A stretch of DNA of 48,353 nt from the NCBI GenBank assembly GCA_947648255.1, contig CANSNA010000007.1, positions 1 through 48,353 of the forward strand, given 5' to 3'. The notes under the pieces are model-generated. The model searched no databases. It saw only the letters and a program-made list of their open reading frames with translations, and was not told the DNA's origin. The stretch is from an uncultured Clostridium sp. Lineage in GTDB: Bacteria > Bacillota > Clostridia > TANB77 > CAG-508. Shown in pieces: positions 21,280-30,644 of the stretch (the stretch's first letter is position 1; each line of letters starts with the position of its first letter). A program made the translations under genes and the position numbers.

Positions 21280-23899
21280 TTGCCTGCAAATAACATAAAA
21301 GAAGAAACAAACATAAATAAACTTTATGGTGCTTATGCAAGTTTATCAAAAGAAGAATTTATAAAAACTTACAAAGTAAACCCAAATGGATTAACCACAA
21401 GTAAAGCAGAAACAAACTTACGTAACTTTGGTTTAAATGAAATTAAGCAATCTAAACCCAAAAAATGGTATAACTACTTTTTAGAAAGTCTATTTACCCC
21501 ATTTAACTCAATATTACTAGGTATAGTAATAATTCTAATATATACAGATATATATCTACCAGAAACACCAAACTATGCAAATATTATAGTAATTGCTATT
21601 TTAGTTTCTGCAAGCACCTTGCTAGACTTTTTCGAAGAATATCGTTCAAATAAAGCAGCAGAAAAATTGAAAGAACTTGTTGCAACAGAAACCTTTGTAA
21701 TTAGAGATGGAAAAGAAATAAAGATTCCAATAAATCATGTGACGCTTGGTGATACTGTAATTCTTTCTGCTGGTAGTATGATACCTGCTGACCTTAGAAT
21801 AATAGAATCTAAAGACTTATATGTTGGACAATCTACTCTAACTCGGAGAATCAGATAGTGTAAAAAAGACTGAAAATCCTTCTATTTCAGAAGAAGAAAT
21901 AGATAGCATATCTGATATAGATACAATTTGTTTTATGGGAACAAATGTAATTTCAGGTTCTGCAAAAGGTGTTGTAATTAAAATTTCAGATAATACTTAT
22001 TTTGGAAAAATTGCTCATACTATAACAAATGCTAAACCTAAAACTGCTTTCCAAAAAAGCATAGAAAGTATTAGTAGACTTTTAATTCGTTTCATGCTAA
22101 TAATGATACCTATAGTATTTTTATTAAATGCTTGGAAACATAGTATTATAACTGCATTTACATTTGCTGTTGCAATTGCAATTGGAATAACTCCTCTTCT
22201 ACTTCCTGTTATATTATCATCTAGTCTTTCTAAAGGGGCTATTAGGATGTCTAGAAAAAAAACAATTGTAAAGAAGCTAGATTCAATCCAAAATTTTGGT
22301 GCTATGAATATCCTTTGTACTGATAAAACAGGTACTTTGACTGAAGATAAAATTGTGCTTGAAAAATACTTAGATATCAATGGACAAGAAGATATTAGAA
22401 TTTTAAAACATGCTTTCTTAAATTCATATTTCCAAACAGGACTAAAAGGCAGTATTGATGAAGCAATAATTGAAAGAGGCTTGCAAAATGATATGCAAGA
22501 TTTTAGAGAAAAATATAAAAAAGTTGATGAAATTCCTTTTGATTTTTCACGTAGGAGATTATCAGTTATTGTAGATGATGGTACAAAAACTCAGCTTATT
22601 ACAAAAGGGGCTGTTGAAGAGATTTTAAGTATTTGTTCTATGGTAGACTACAAGGGCGAAGTTTCAAAAATTACAAAAGATATAAAAGATAATATTAGAA
22701 AAATAAGCAAAGAGCTAAATGAAGATGGTTTAAGAGTTGTAGCAGTATGTCAAAAAAATGATATTAGAGGGATAACTAATTTTTCTATATCTGATGAAAA
22801 AGATATGGTACTACTCGGATTCGTTGGATTTCTAGACCCACCAAAGGAAACTGCTAAGGAATCTATTTCTAAACTAAATAAAGCTGGAATTCGTGTAATT
22901 GTATTAACTGGTGATAATGCTGATGTTACAAGAGCTGTTTGCTCAAAAGTTGGAATTAATTCTAAAAATATTATAACTGGAAGTAAGATAGATAAGCTCC
23001 AAGATGTTGCTGTTTTAAGACTTCTTAAGAGAACTAATATATTTGCAAAACTTTCTCCTATTCAAAAGGCAAGAATTGTAAGACTTTTAAAAGAAGACCG
23101 GCAATGTAGTTCGGCTATATGGGAGACCGGAATTAATGATAGCCCTTCTCTTACAAATGCAGATGTTGGTATTTCTGTTGACACTGCTGTTGATATTGCA
23201 AAAGAGGCTGCAGATATTATTTTGCTTGAAAAAGACTTAAATGTATTGTTAGATCGGTGCAACAGAAGGAAGACGTACTTTCGCAAATTTAATGAAATAT
23301 ATTAAACTTGCAACAAGCTTTAACTTTGGAGAAGTTATGTCTGTTATAATTGCAAGTGCATTACTTCCATTTCTACCAGAGACTCCTATACAGTTACTCA
23401 TGGAGGGCTTGCTCTATGATTTTGGGCAAATGACACTTCCCTTTGATAATGTTGATAAAGAATCTTTGGAAAAACCTAAAAAGCTTTCAATAACTAGCTT
23501 AAAGAATTTTATATTCTTTATGGGACCACTTAGTTCTGCTTTTGATTTAATTGTATTTGCTTTTCTTTGGTTTGTGTTTCAAGTTAGAGATGTAGCTACT
23601 TTTCAAACTATTTGGTTTAGTTATAGTATTACATCAAATTTAGTTGGAATGCATGTAATTAGAACCGCAAAATTGCCATTTTTCCAAAGCAATGCTCATA
23701 AAGCTGTATACATTTCTTCTATTTGTTTGATTGTATTAGGAATTTTAATTCCTTTTACGGCTCTTCGGACGGTTTAATTGGACTTGTTCCGATTGCTTGG
23801 AAATATATAATGTTTATCTTTGATGTAACACTTCTATATTGTATTGGTGCAATTTTTGCAAAGAGGATTTATATTAAAAAATATGGTGAATGGATATAA
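21280..23899 (+). CDS. mgtA: MgtA-type magnesium-transporting P-type ATPase, seven CGGN sites
   Basis: Restored product is 870 residues. Order: N-terminal cytosolic region, helix pair, actuator domain with TGES (about residue 188), phosphorylation site CTDKTGTLT (about 347), hinge MGDGINDSPSLTNADVG (about 613), then six C-terminal helices with LLYDFGQMTLPFDNVD, a motif of MgtA/MgtB pumps that import magnesium. Sites: CGGA 21844-21847 (glycine of TGES), CGGC 23099-23102, CGGC 23112-23115, CGGA 23128-23131 (second glycine of GDGIND), CGGT 23255-23258 (DGATEGR), and back-to-back CGGA 23766-23769 and CGGT 23770-23773 (Gly-Gly). The length minus seven is a multiple of three. A normal CTC-GGA lies at 22815-22818. 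Start is TTG after a TAGGAG site. Confidence 0.95.
23099..23131 (+). other. Three CGGN glycine quadruplets within 33 bases
   Basis: CGGC (23099-23102), CGGC (23112-23115) and CGGA (23128-23131) encode the three glycines after D, V and D in the EDGNVVGYMGDGIND block of mgtA. Because three +1 steps add up to a whole codon, the plain triplet frame stays open but gives a non-conserved stretch (EDRQCSSAIWETGIND). Confidence 0.93.
23766..23773 (+). other. Tandem CGGA-CGGT quadruplets
   Basis: Two quadruplets lie directly next to each other and give Gly-Gly in a C-terminal membrane helix of mgtA; the plain frame stops at once after LRTV. Confidence 0.9.
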
Positions 23900-23905
23900 A
23901 AATTT

Positions 23906-23934
23906 TCCTCCGAAATATTTCGGAGGAGTTTTTT
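23906..23934. terminator. Bidirectional terminator between mgtA and the anti-sigma gene
   Basis: A 10-bp stem TCCTCCGAAA/TTTCGGAGGA (23906-23927) with T runs on both sides, placed between convergent genes whose stops are 43 bases apart. Confidence 0.9.
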
Positions 23935-23942
23935 ATGTTATA

Positions 23943-24869
23943 TTAATACTCTTCTACTGTATAGCCTTCTTCGTTTGGTTTTTCTAAGTCTTCATCTGTT
24001 ACTGTACCATATTCTATTTTATAGTATTTTTCTTCTGGACAAGTTTCTACTTCTTTTTTATAATATCCTGAGCTAGGATTAGTTTCTTTTGTAGAATTTA
24101 CCCATGAACTGGTTGATTTTATTGGCAACATTGTTTCTTTATCTACCCAGAGATTTGAATAGTTATCTCCAAAACCACGACTTATTAGATAACAATTCTT
24201 TCCTTCATATTTTGTATTTTTCACTCTTGTTCCTATTGGATATCTATTCATTATATAACTAAACATACTAATTATATGCTTGCTATTTTTTTGATCTTGA
24301 TCTCCTCGTTTTTCTTTTATAATAAGTTTTTTATGCTCAAATACTGTCATTACATTTTCATTTCCTTGTTCTCCATAGGTATAATAGTATAAAACACCAT
24401 CAAGAGCTGGATACACATAATTTTTAATCTTATATTTGCCATCTTTAAAATAATAATATTCTTCGTACTCTCTACCATTTCTAAGGTCTTTATAATTGAT
24501 TATAACTTTAAAATTATTGTTATTTTCAACTTCTGCTATTTTGCTATCCATTTTTCTTACAATTGCTTTAGTATATAGTGGCTGAAGTACACATATTATC
24601 AGTACTAGTACTAATGCTATAGTAGCTATGATAACACTTTTTAAACTTCCTCTTTTTAGTTTTAGCAAATAGTTTATCTCAAATTTTTCTTTAATTTTTT
24701 CCTTCTCTGCATCTTTTTTTTCTTCTTCTTTAATAATTTCTAGCATTTCTTTACATTTTTCACAAGTTTTTAAATGCTCTCTAATAAATTCTTTGCTAGA
24801 TTCATGAACTACTCCTTGTTCATAGCTCGGAAGCAGATCTTGTACAATATCACAATCATTCTTCTTCAT
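23943..24869 (-). CDS. Anti-sigma factor with zinc-finger domain
   Basis: Encodes 308 residues: an N-terminal zf-HC2-type anti-sigma domain (HLKTCEKCKE, with an upstream cysteine in MKKNDCDIVQDLLPSY), a charged coil, one membrane helix (about 78-98) and an extracytoplasmic domain of about 200 residues rich in tyrosine. Such proteins hold their cognate ECF sigma factor inactive until an envelope signal arrives. It overlaps the sigma factor gene by 14 bases, which makes the pairing firm. The signal is unknown. No CGGN site despite 14 or so glycines. Confidence 0.9.
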   Translation of the reverse strand: MKKNDCDIVQDLLPSYEQGVVHESSKEFIREHLKTCEKCKEMLEIIKEEEKKDAEKEKIKEKFEINYLLKLKRGSLKSVIIATIALVLVLIICVLQPLYTKAIVRKMDSKIAEVENNNNFKVIINYKDLRNGREYEEYYYFKDGKYKIKNYVYPALDGVLYYYTYGEQGNENVMTVFEHKKLIIKEKRGDQDQKNSKHIISMFSYIMNRYPIGTRVKNTKYEGKNCYLISRGFGDNYSNLWVDKETMLPIKSTSSWVNSTKETNPSSGYYKKEVETCPEEKYYKIEYGTVTDEDLEKPNEEGYTVEEY

Positions 24870-25335
24870 TTTTTAATTCCTCCTTTATTTTCATTTTTCC
24901 TCTATAGTAAATGTTTCTTGCCCATCCTTCAGTTTTTCCTAATATTTCTGCTATTTCTTTGAAACTTAGTTCTCCCTTAATTCTTAATAAAAATACTTCT
25001 TTTGTTGTTTCGTCTAGTTTATGTATTTCTTTATAAAGATTTATTACTTCTTCTTTAGTGTTTTCAGTTTCTTGTATAAGCAAATTATTTATGTAATCAT
25101 CTTCTATAGAAAATACTTTTATTTGTTTTTCTTTTTTTATGTAATCTATCCAAGAATTTTTTGCTATTTGGCATAGCCAAACACTTACTTTACATTCATT
25201 TCGAAATTTTTTTATTCCTTTAACTGCTCTATAAAAGGTTTCTTGAGTAAGTTCTTCTGCAAGATTTGAATTATTGCTTAGACTGTACAAATAATTATAT
25301 ACAAGTTTTGAATACTCTTCGTAAATTTCTTCCAT
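24856..25335 (-). CDS. ECF-type RNA polymerase sigma factor
   Basis: Encodes 159 residues. Region 2 is seen as YNYLYSLSNNSNLAEELTQE with FYRAVKGIKKF and SVWLCQIAKNSWIDYIKKEK; region 4 as EVFLLRIKGELSFKEIAEIL with TEGWARNIYYRGKMKIKEEL. It directs RNA polymerase to a small regulon, under control of the membrane anti-sigma factor encoded immediately downstream. The start has AGGAGG 12 bases upstream. No CGGN site. Confidence 0.95.
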   Translation of the reverse strand: MEEIYEEYSKLVYNYLYSLSNNSNLAEELTQETFYRAVKGIKKFRNECKVSVWLCQIAKNSWIDYIKKEKQIKVFSIEDDYINNLLIQETENTKEEVINLYKEIHKLDETTKEVFLLRIKGELSFKEIAEILGKTEGWARNIYYRGKMKIKEELKNEEE

Positions 25336-25473
25336 ACTTACTTCATTCCTCCTTTTCTATTATTTATGACTTTAAATTTCTAACATTTGTCACAAAATTT
25401 CGAAAATTTTTTATAGTTTAATTGAAATTGAGAATAAATGAGCTCTGCATATTACAAAGCTCATTTTAATTTA

Positions 25474-26305
25474 CTATTTATTTCCATCGTAATCCTCTAA
25501 AAAATGATGAGTATATTCTTTCCTTCTGTAGGATATAATTGTGTCTAAATTTACATTTTGGGCACTTCTAAATATATTTGTATCTATGTATTTGTTTTTT
25601 TGTCTTAGACTTTTTATGAGATTTTTTACTTCTTCTCTTTTTGAACCTTCTTCACTTTCACATGAATCTTTTTCTGTGATTTTGCAAGCACATTTTATGA
25701 ATTCTAACTCATTTTTGTTCATCCAGCTTATTATGTCTGCTTCTTTTACATAATAAAGTGGTCTAATTAGTTCCATACCTGGGTGAAATGTACTATGTAG
25801 TTTTGGCATCATTGTTTGCATTTGAGCACCATATAGCATGCCCATTAAAATTGTCTCTATTACATCATCAAAATGGTGCCCAAGAGCTATTTTGTTACAA
25901 CCTAGATCTTTTGCATTATTATATAAATACCCTCTTCTCATTCTCGCACAAATATAGCAGGGATGATCTTCTATCCTTTCTACTCTCTCAAATATATCTG
26001 TTTCAAATACATTAAGTGGAATATTTAAAATTTCCGCATTGTTTCTAATTTTTTGCATATTTTTTTCATTATAGCCTGGGTTCATGCATAGAAATTTTAG
26101 CTCAAAATCCATATCTCCATGTCTTTGTAGTTCTTGCATGCATTTTGCAAGTAACATAGAATCTTTTCCTCCAGATATGCAGACAGCTATTTTATCTCCG
26201 CTCACTTATCATTTTATACTCTTTTACGCCTTTTACAAATCTATTCCATATTTTTTTACGGTAATTTGTAATTAAAGTTCTTTCTATTTCTTTGTATCTT
26301 TCCAC
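25474..26305 (-). CDS. TtcA-family tRNA thiolation protein, one CGGN site
   Basis: Restored product is 276 residues with a PP-loop (VCISGGKDSMLLA), HPCYICARMRRG and CACKITEKDSC, the cysteine pairs that in TtcA hold an iron-sulfur cluster, and GHHFDDVIETILM. TtcA makes 2-thiocytidine at position 32 of tRNA. The conserved N-terminal region ahead of the PP-loop is joined by CGGA at complement 26197-26200 (Glu-Gly-Asp); without it, translation from the upstream start would end at the TGA-like frame change. The start is placed at GTG 26303-26305, downstream of an AAGGAAAGG stretch; no ATG is available upstream in frame. Confidence 0.85.
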
Positions 26306-26345
26306 TTTATATGTTTTGCCCTTTCCTTTTTACCTAAAAATTTGA

Positions 26346-26651
26346 TTATTTATATAACTTATAATTATTTGCATCTATCTTATTATGTAATACTTCTTCT
26401 AAATTTTGATTCTGAATTAATTTTTCTTTTTGCATCTTAGTTAAAGTTTTTATGTGATATTCAAGTTTTGATGCGAGTTTCCTATCTTCTGCTTGCCATA
26501 CAATTTCTAATTTTTTTGCTGTATGCCTTTTGGTGTATTTTGCACAAAGTTTATTTTTTTGAAAATGTTCTTCCATTCTTCTTTCTACATCTGTTGTTAT
26601 TCCTGTGTAAATAGAATTATCCTCACATCTTATCATATATGTATAGTACAT
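26346..26651 (-). CDS. GIY-YIG domain protein (UPF0213/YhbQ type)
   Basis: Encodes 101 residues. The start MYYTYMIRCEDNSIYTGITT carries the two tyrosine-containing strands of the GIY-YIG nuclease fold, followed by the conserved arginine region DVERRMEEH and a lysine-rich C-terminus (AKYTKRHTAKKLEIV). Proteins of this small family are presumed nucleases with a role in DNA repair or recombination, but activity is not established. ATG 26649-26651 follows a GGAGA site. No CGGN site. Confidence 0.9.
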   Translation of the reverse strand: MYYTYMIRCEDNSIYTGITTDVERRMEEHFQKNKLCAKYTKRHTAKKLEIVWQAEDRKLASKLEYHIKTLTKMQKEKLIQNQNLEEVLHNKIDANNYKLYK

Positions 26652-26772
26652 TTTAGTTTCTCCTTGGTTCTATTATATTGTTATAATAACATAAAGTCAA
26701 AGTTTTTTCAATTGCTCTACTGCAATTCTCTAAGGAATTTTAAAGTAAACATTATTGCATACCTAAACAAAT

Positions 26773-26797
26773 AAAAGCTCTATTATAAAGAGCTTTT
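26773..26797 (-). terminator. Terminator of the sortase gene
   Basis: A 9-bp stem AAAAGCTCT/AGAGCTTTT (26773-26781 with 26789-26797) just past the sortase stop. Confidence 0.8.
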
Positions 26798-26809
26798 ACT
26801 GATTTTTTT

Positions 26810-27583
26810 CTATTTTTTTCTTGCAACTATTGCAAATCTTCCATTTTCTGTGTGGTAGGCACAAGTTGATAGTGTTAATAGTTGGTCTCCGTATTTTGCT
26901 GTTGGTTCTATATTATACATAGAGTCTCTTTTTGCATTTGCCACATAGTTATTGAATTCTGCTTCATTTGATGCATTTACAAAGTAGTAGTATCTAAATA
27001 CATTTTTCTCTGATTTATAGTACACTCTTGAACGAAAGGCTGCAATTATTTCATATTCTCCATCATCTTTTAAGGTTGTAAAATTTAATGTTTTGTGTTC
27101 ATTATAAAAACTTTCTTTTTCATATTGTAATAATTCTTCAAACATTGCTCCATTTACATTTCTGTGACCATATATTAAAAAGTTATCACTTGGTCTATCA
27201 AAGTCTACATCTTTATCTAAGAAAATTGAACCTCTTGCTGAATATTCTTTTTTATATGTATGGTCTAGATAATAGTCATTATCATCTGCTTGAACTATTG
27301 GATAGCTCATTTTTGTGCCTGGAACTTCTAGCCACCCAACTACATCTTCATATTGATTATGTAATTCTTCTAGTTTTATCATTCTTTCTGTTTTTTCATT
27401 TTCGTCTGTTTTTTCATTGCTTGCTCCATTCATATCTTCTGCTAAAGAGTCATATGCTTTTTGCTCTTTATGCTCTTCGAAATATTTACCTCCAAAGATA
27501 ATTACACATACAACTGTTATTATTAAAAGTATTAAAGCTATTATTATCCTTCTTATTTTTTTATTTTTCAACAAATTTTTCAT
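26810..27583 (-). CDS. srtB: Class B sortase
   Basis: Encodes 257 residues: a basic N-terminus, one membrane helix (about 10-32), then a sortase domain with LIYGHRNVNGAMF (catalytic histidine), TLSTCAYH (catalytic cysteine) and GRFAIVARK (arginine). Sortases cut a sorting signal and link surface proteins to peptidoglycan or pilin partners. I placed the start at ATG 27581-27583 because the GGAAGGAG site lies inside the few codons that a longer reading would add. A candidate substrate with a TPKTGD motif is encoded 3 kb away (30645-31967). A TAC-GGA junction is read normally. No CGGN site. Confidence 0.92.
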   Translation of the reverse strand: MKNLLKNKKIRRIIIALILLIITVVCVIIFGGKYFEEHKEQKAYDSLAEDMNGASNEKTDENEKTERMIKLEELHNQYEDVVGWLEVPGTKMSYPIVQADDNDYYLDHTYKKEYSARGSIFLDKDVDFDRPSDNFLIYGHRNVNGAMFEELLQYEKESFYNEHKTLNFTTLKDDGEYEIIAAFRSRVYYKSEKNVFRYYYFVNASNEAEFNNYVANAKRDSMYNIEPTAKYGDQLLTLSTCAYHTENGRFAIVARKK

Positions 27584-27676
27584 TTCTTTTTGCTCCTTCC
27601 TCAAATCCCTTTATATATTGTACTCAAAATGAGGAAGAAAATCAAGGCTTAATATTAAAAATTTTTAACTTTTTTG

Positions 27677-29765
27677 TTATTCTCTTATTATTGTTTTACT
27701 TCCAAAATATGTTGCTATAAAATATATACCATATATTACTGTAAGTATCAATACTGCTCCGAATTATTGATGGAATCAAAGTTTCTTCTGCAATAAGTCC
27801 ATCCATTAAGTGCATTACGAATTGTATTCCAAATATTGAGTGAATTATTGCAAGTATAAGTGGAAGACTAAAAAATATCGCTATTTGTTTAAATAATGCT
27901 TTATTTATCATTTTTTCATCACAGCCTATTCTTCTTAATACTTCATATCTTTGCTTATTATCAGAGCTTTCTGTTAGTTCTTTTAGTGCAAGTATTGCAG
28001 CACTTGCAATTAAAAATATTATCCCTAAATATATTGCAATAAAGGTTACAATTGTTGCAATTCCTATGCTAGATTCTATTATTGTTATTTTTGTCATTCC
28101 ATCTATTTCTATTCCTTTATTTGCAAGATTCTGTACAAATCCTGAGTCATCACTTGTGAATAATTTGTTTATTTCTTCTTCTTCCTCTTTTGTTTCTGCA
28201 TTATAGTTTGCAGATAAAAAGTATCTTTCTACATTTTCTTCTTCCAAGTTACAACTGTCTGGAACAATTATTAAGCCTGTGTTTGTATGACTTGTTGATA
28301 TTAAAATAAAACCTTCTTTGCATTCATTATATTTTGATTTATATATTTTATCTGAAATTTTTATTTCATGATTTCCTCCTGCAAGTGCTGAGTTTCTTAT
28401 ATTTTCTATTCCTGAGAAATCACAAATCACAATAAATTCGTCGTCTTCTAGTTGATATTCTGTATTTCCATAAGCTTTTGCTATTTTATTGTAGTCTGAA
28501 ATTTTTACAAATTCTTCTACTGTATCATATCTTAGCATTGGAAACTCTTTTTTTGCATTTTCATATTTGTCTCCTAGAAATTCTTTCCATGTAAAGTTAT
28601 TACTTGCATATATTTTTATTTCTATTATGTCTTTTAGTTTTTCCATTTCAAAGCCATTATTTATAAGTGTTTGACTAACACTTGTTCTTGAATCTGCTTT
28701 TTGCTCTTCTGTGTAATATACTACTGTTCCATTTTTCTTAGTATAACTATCTGGCAAATTTGCCGTTTTATATAAATTTAAATCTACAGGAGTCATTTCA
28801 TCTAATTCATCTTGCATAGCTTTTCTAATTGATAGGCTTGAAGATAGAATTGTTATTGTCATAAATAGCATAAGACATATTACACTCATACTTAGTACAG
28901 TTGTATTTATTTTATTGTTTATTTGTCTTAAAACAAACATATTTGTGCCTTTTAAATATGTATTTTTTAATGTTTGTACTACTTGCATAATAAAACCTGA
29001 TAATGACCAAAAAATTAATATTGTTGATACAATTCCCATTAAAATTGGAGGAAGTAGTTTTCCTACTTGATCTATTTCTTTAATTCCAGCTGTTACTTTA
29101 TAGTATGCACTTCCTAATATTACACAGCTTACTGCAAATACTAGTAACGATATTAGTGAATTTTTTATTTTTATTGTTTCATTTTTTTTGTTAGCATGTA
29201 AAAGGTTTATTAATTTATATCTTGATATTGTTATTGTGTTAAATATCATAACTGCAAGGTACATTACTGCAAAATATATGCATGTTTTTATACATGCTGT
29301 TTTTGAAAATACAAATGTAAAGTCTGTCATATCTGCTTCAAATAGTTTCGCAACTAACACAGACATAAATTGTGAGGTAAATATTCCAATTACAATTCCA
29401 ACAATTAGAGATATTATACCTACAAATATTGTTTCAAGTAGAATTATTTTTGAGATTTGTCTTTTCCCCATTCCAAGAGTCATATATATCCCAAATTCTT
29501 TTTTTCTTCTATTTATTAAAAAGTTATTTGCATACACTATTAATAAACCTAACACTATTGATACAAAAACTGATACAATTCCAAGTAGATCTATCATTAA
29601 CCCTATAATTTTTCTTGTGCTTTCGCTTACTTGTAGCATTGCTTGCTGACTATCTAGTGAGTTAAAGATATAAAATATTGCAACTCCTAGAACTAGTGTT
29701 AAAAAATAAATGCCATAATCTTTTATACTTTTTTTCATATTTTCAAAAGATAATTTAAAGTACAT
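27677..29765 (-). CDS. BceB-like ABC transporter permease (FtsX family), one CGGN site
   Basis: Restored product is 695 residues with about ten membrane helices in the BceB layout: one helix, three helices with the FtsX-like motif RRKKEFGIYMTLGMGKRQI, a large extracytoplasmic domain (about 320-560) and three C-terminal helices. Such permeases sense and remove bacitracin-like peptides and signal to a partner histidine kinase. Plain reading ends in a garbled tail; CGGA at complement 27758-27761 (Ile-Gly-Ala) restores the last helix. Its ATG overlaps the end of the ATPase gene by 11 bases. A matching kinase/regulator pair lies at 33.6-35.3 kb. Confidence 0.9.
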
Positions 29766-30525
29766 CGTTTAAATCACCTCCAAGAAGTGTTTGTACTTCT
29801 ATAATTTTTTCGAAGAAATCTTTTCTTGTGTTTTCTCCTTTTATTATTTCGTTAAATATTTTTCCGGTCTTTAATAAATAGAATCCTATTTGCGTATGAT
29901 GCTGTAAAGGCATCATGTGTTACCATTACTATTGTTGCACTTAGTTTTTGGTTTAAATATTCAAAACTTTCTAATACTTGCCTTGCAGATTTTGAATCAA
30001 GTGCTCCGTGTTGGTTCATCTGCTAAAACAAGCTGTGGATCAGTTATAATTGCTCTTGCAATTGCTACTCTTTGTTTTTGACCTCCTGATATTTGATATG
30101 GGTATTTTTCTAATATGTTTTTTATTCCCAATTTTTCTGTAATTTCATTTACTCTTCTTTGTATTTCGTTTGTTTTTATTTTTTGTATGCTTAGTGCTAT
30201 TGCTATATTTTCATATGCTGTTAGTGTGTCTAGTAAATTGAAATCTTGAAAAATGAAACCTAGCTCTTCTCTTCTAAATTTGTTTAGGTTGTTTCCTTTT
30301 AATTTTGTTATATCTTGCCCATTTACTGCAATATGCCCGTGCTGTTACTTTATCTATTGTTGATATGCAATTTAGAAGTGTTGATTTTCCACTACCTGAT
30401 GCTCCCATTATTCCTACAAATTCTCCTTTTTCTATAGTAAAACTAATGTTATCGATTGCTTTTGTTAAATTCGATTTATTTCCATAGTATTTTTCAATAT
30501 TTTTTACTTCTAGTATTTTTGTCAT
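29755..30525 (-). CDS. BceA-like ABC transporter ATPase, three CGGN sites
   Basis: Restored product is 255 residues: Walker [14 protein letters not shown]-loop, signature [13 protein letters not shown], Walker B with D-loop VLADEPTGALDS and H-loop MVTHD. It powers the adjacent BceB-like permease. Plain reading breaks three times. CGGG at complement 30336-30339 gives Ala-Gly-His, CGGA at complement 30005-30008 gives the glycine of DEPTGALD next to the catalytic glutamate, and CGGA at complement 29863-29866 gives Lys-Asp-Gly-Lys. The length minus three is a multiple of three. The gene is well preserved in all ATPase motifs, arguing against decay. Confidence 0.95.
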
Positions 30526-30603
30526 TGTTATTTATTCTCCTTTCCATAAGATAAATATATTATACTATGGTTTTAATGAAATTTACAATTGATTTATATT
30601 GCA

Positions 30604-30629
30604 AAAAGCTTACGAAAACGTAAGCTTTT
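30604..30629 (-). terminator. Terminator of the surface protein gene
   Basis: An 11-bp stem AAAAGCTTACG/CGTAAGCTTTT with a 4-base loop, 15 bases after the stop. Confidence 0.9.
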
Positions 30630-30644
30630 GGTGATGGGGGGACC

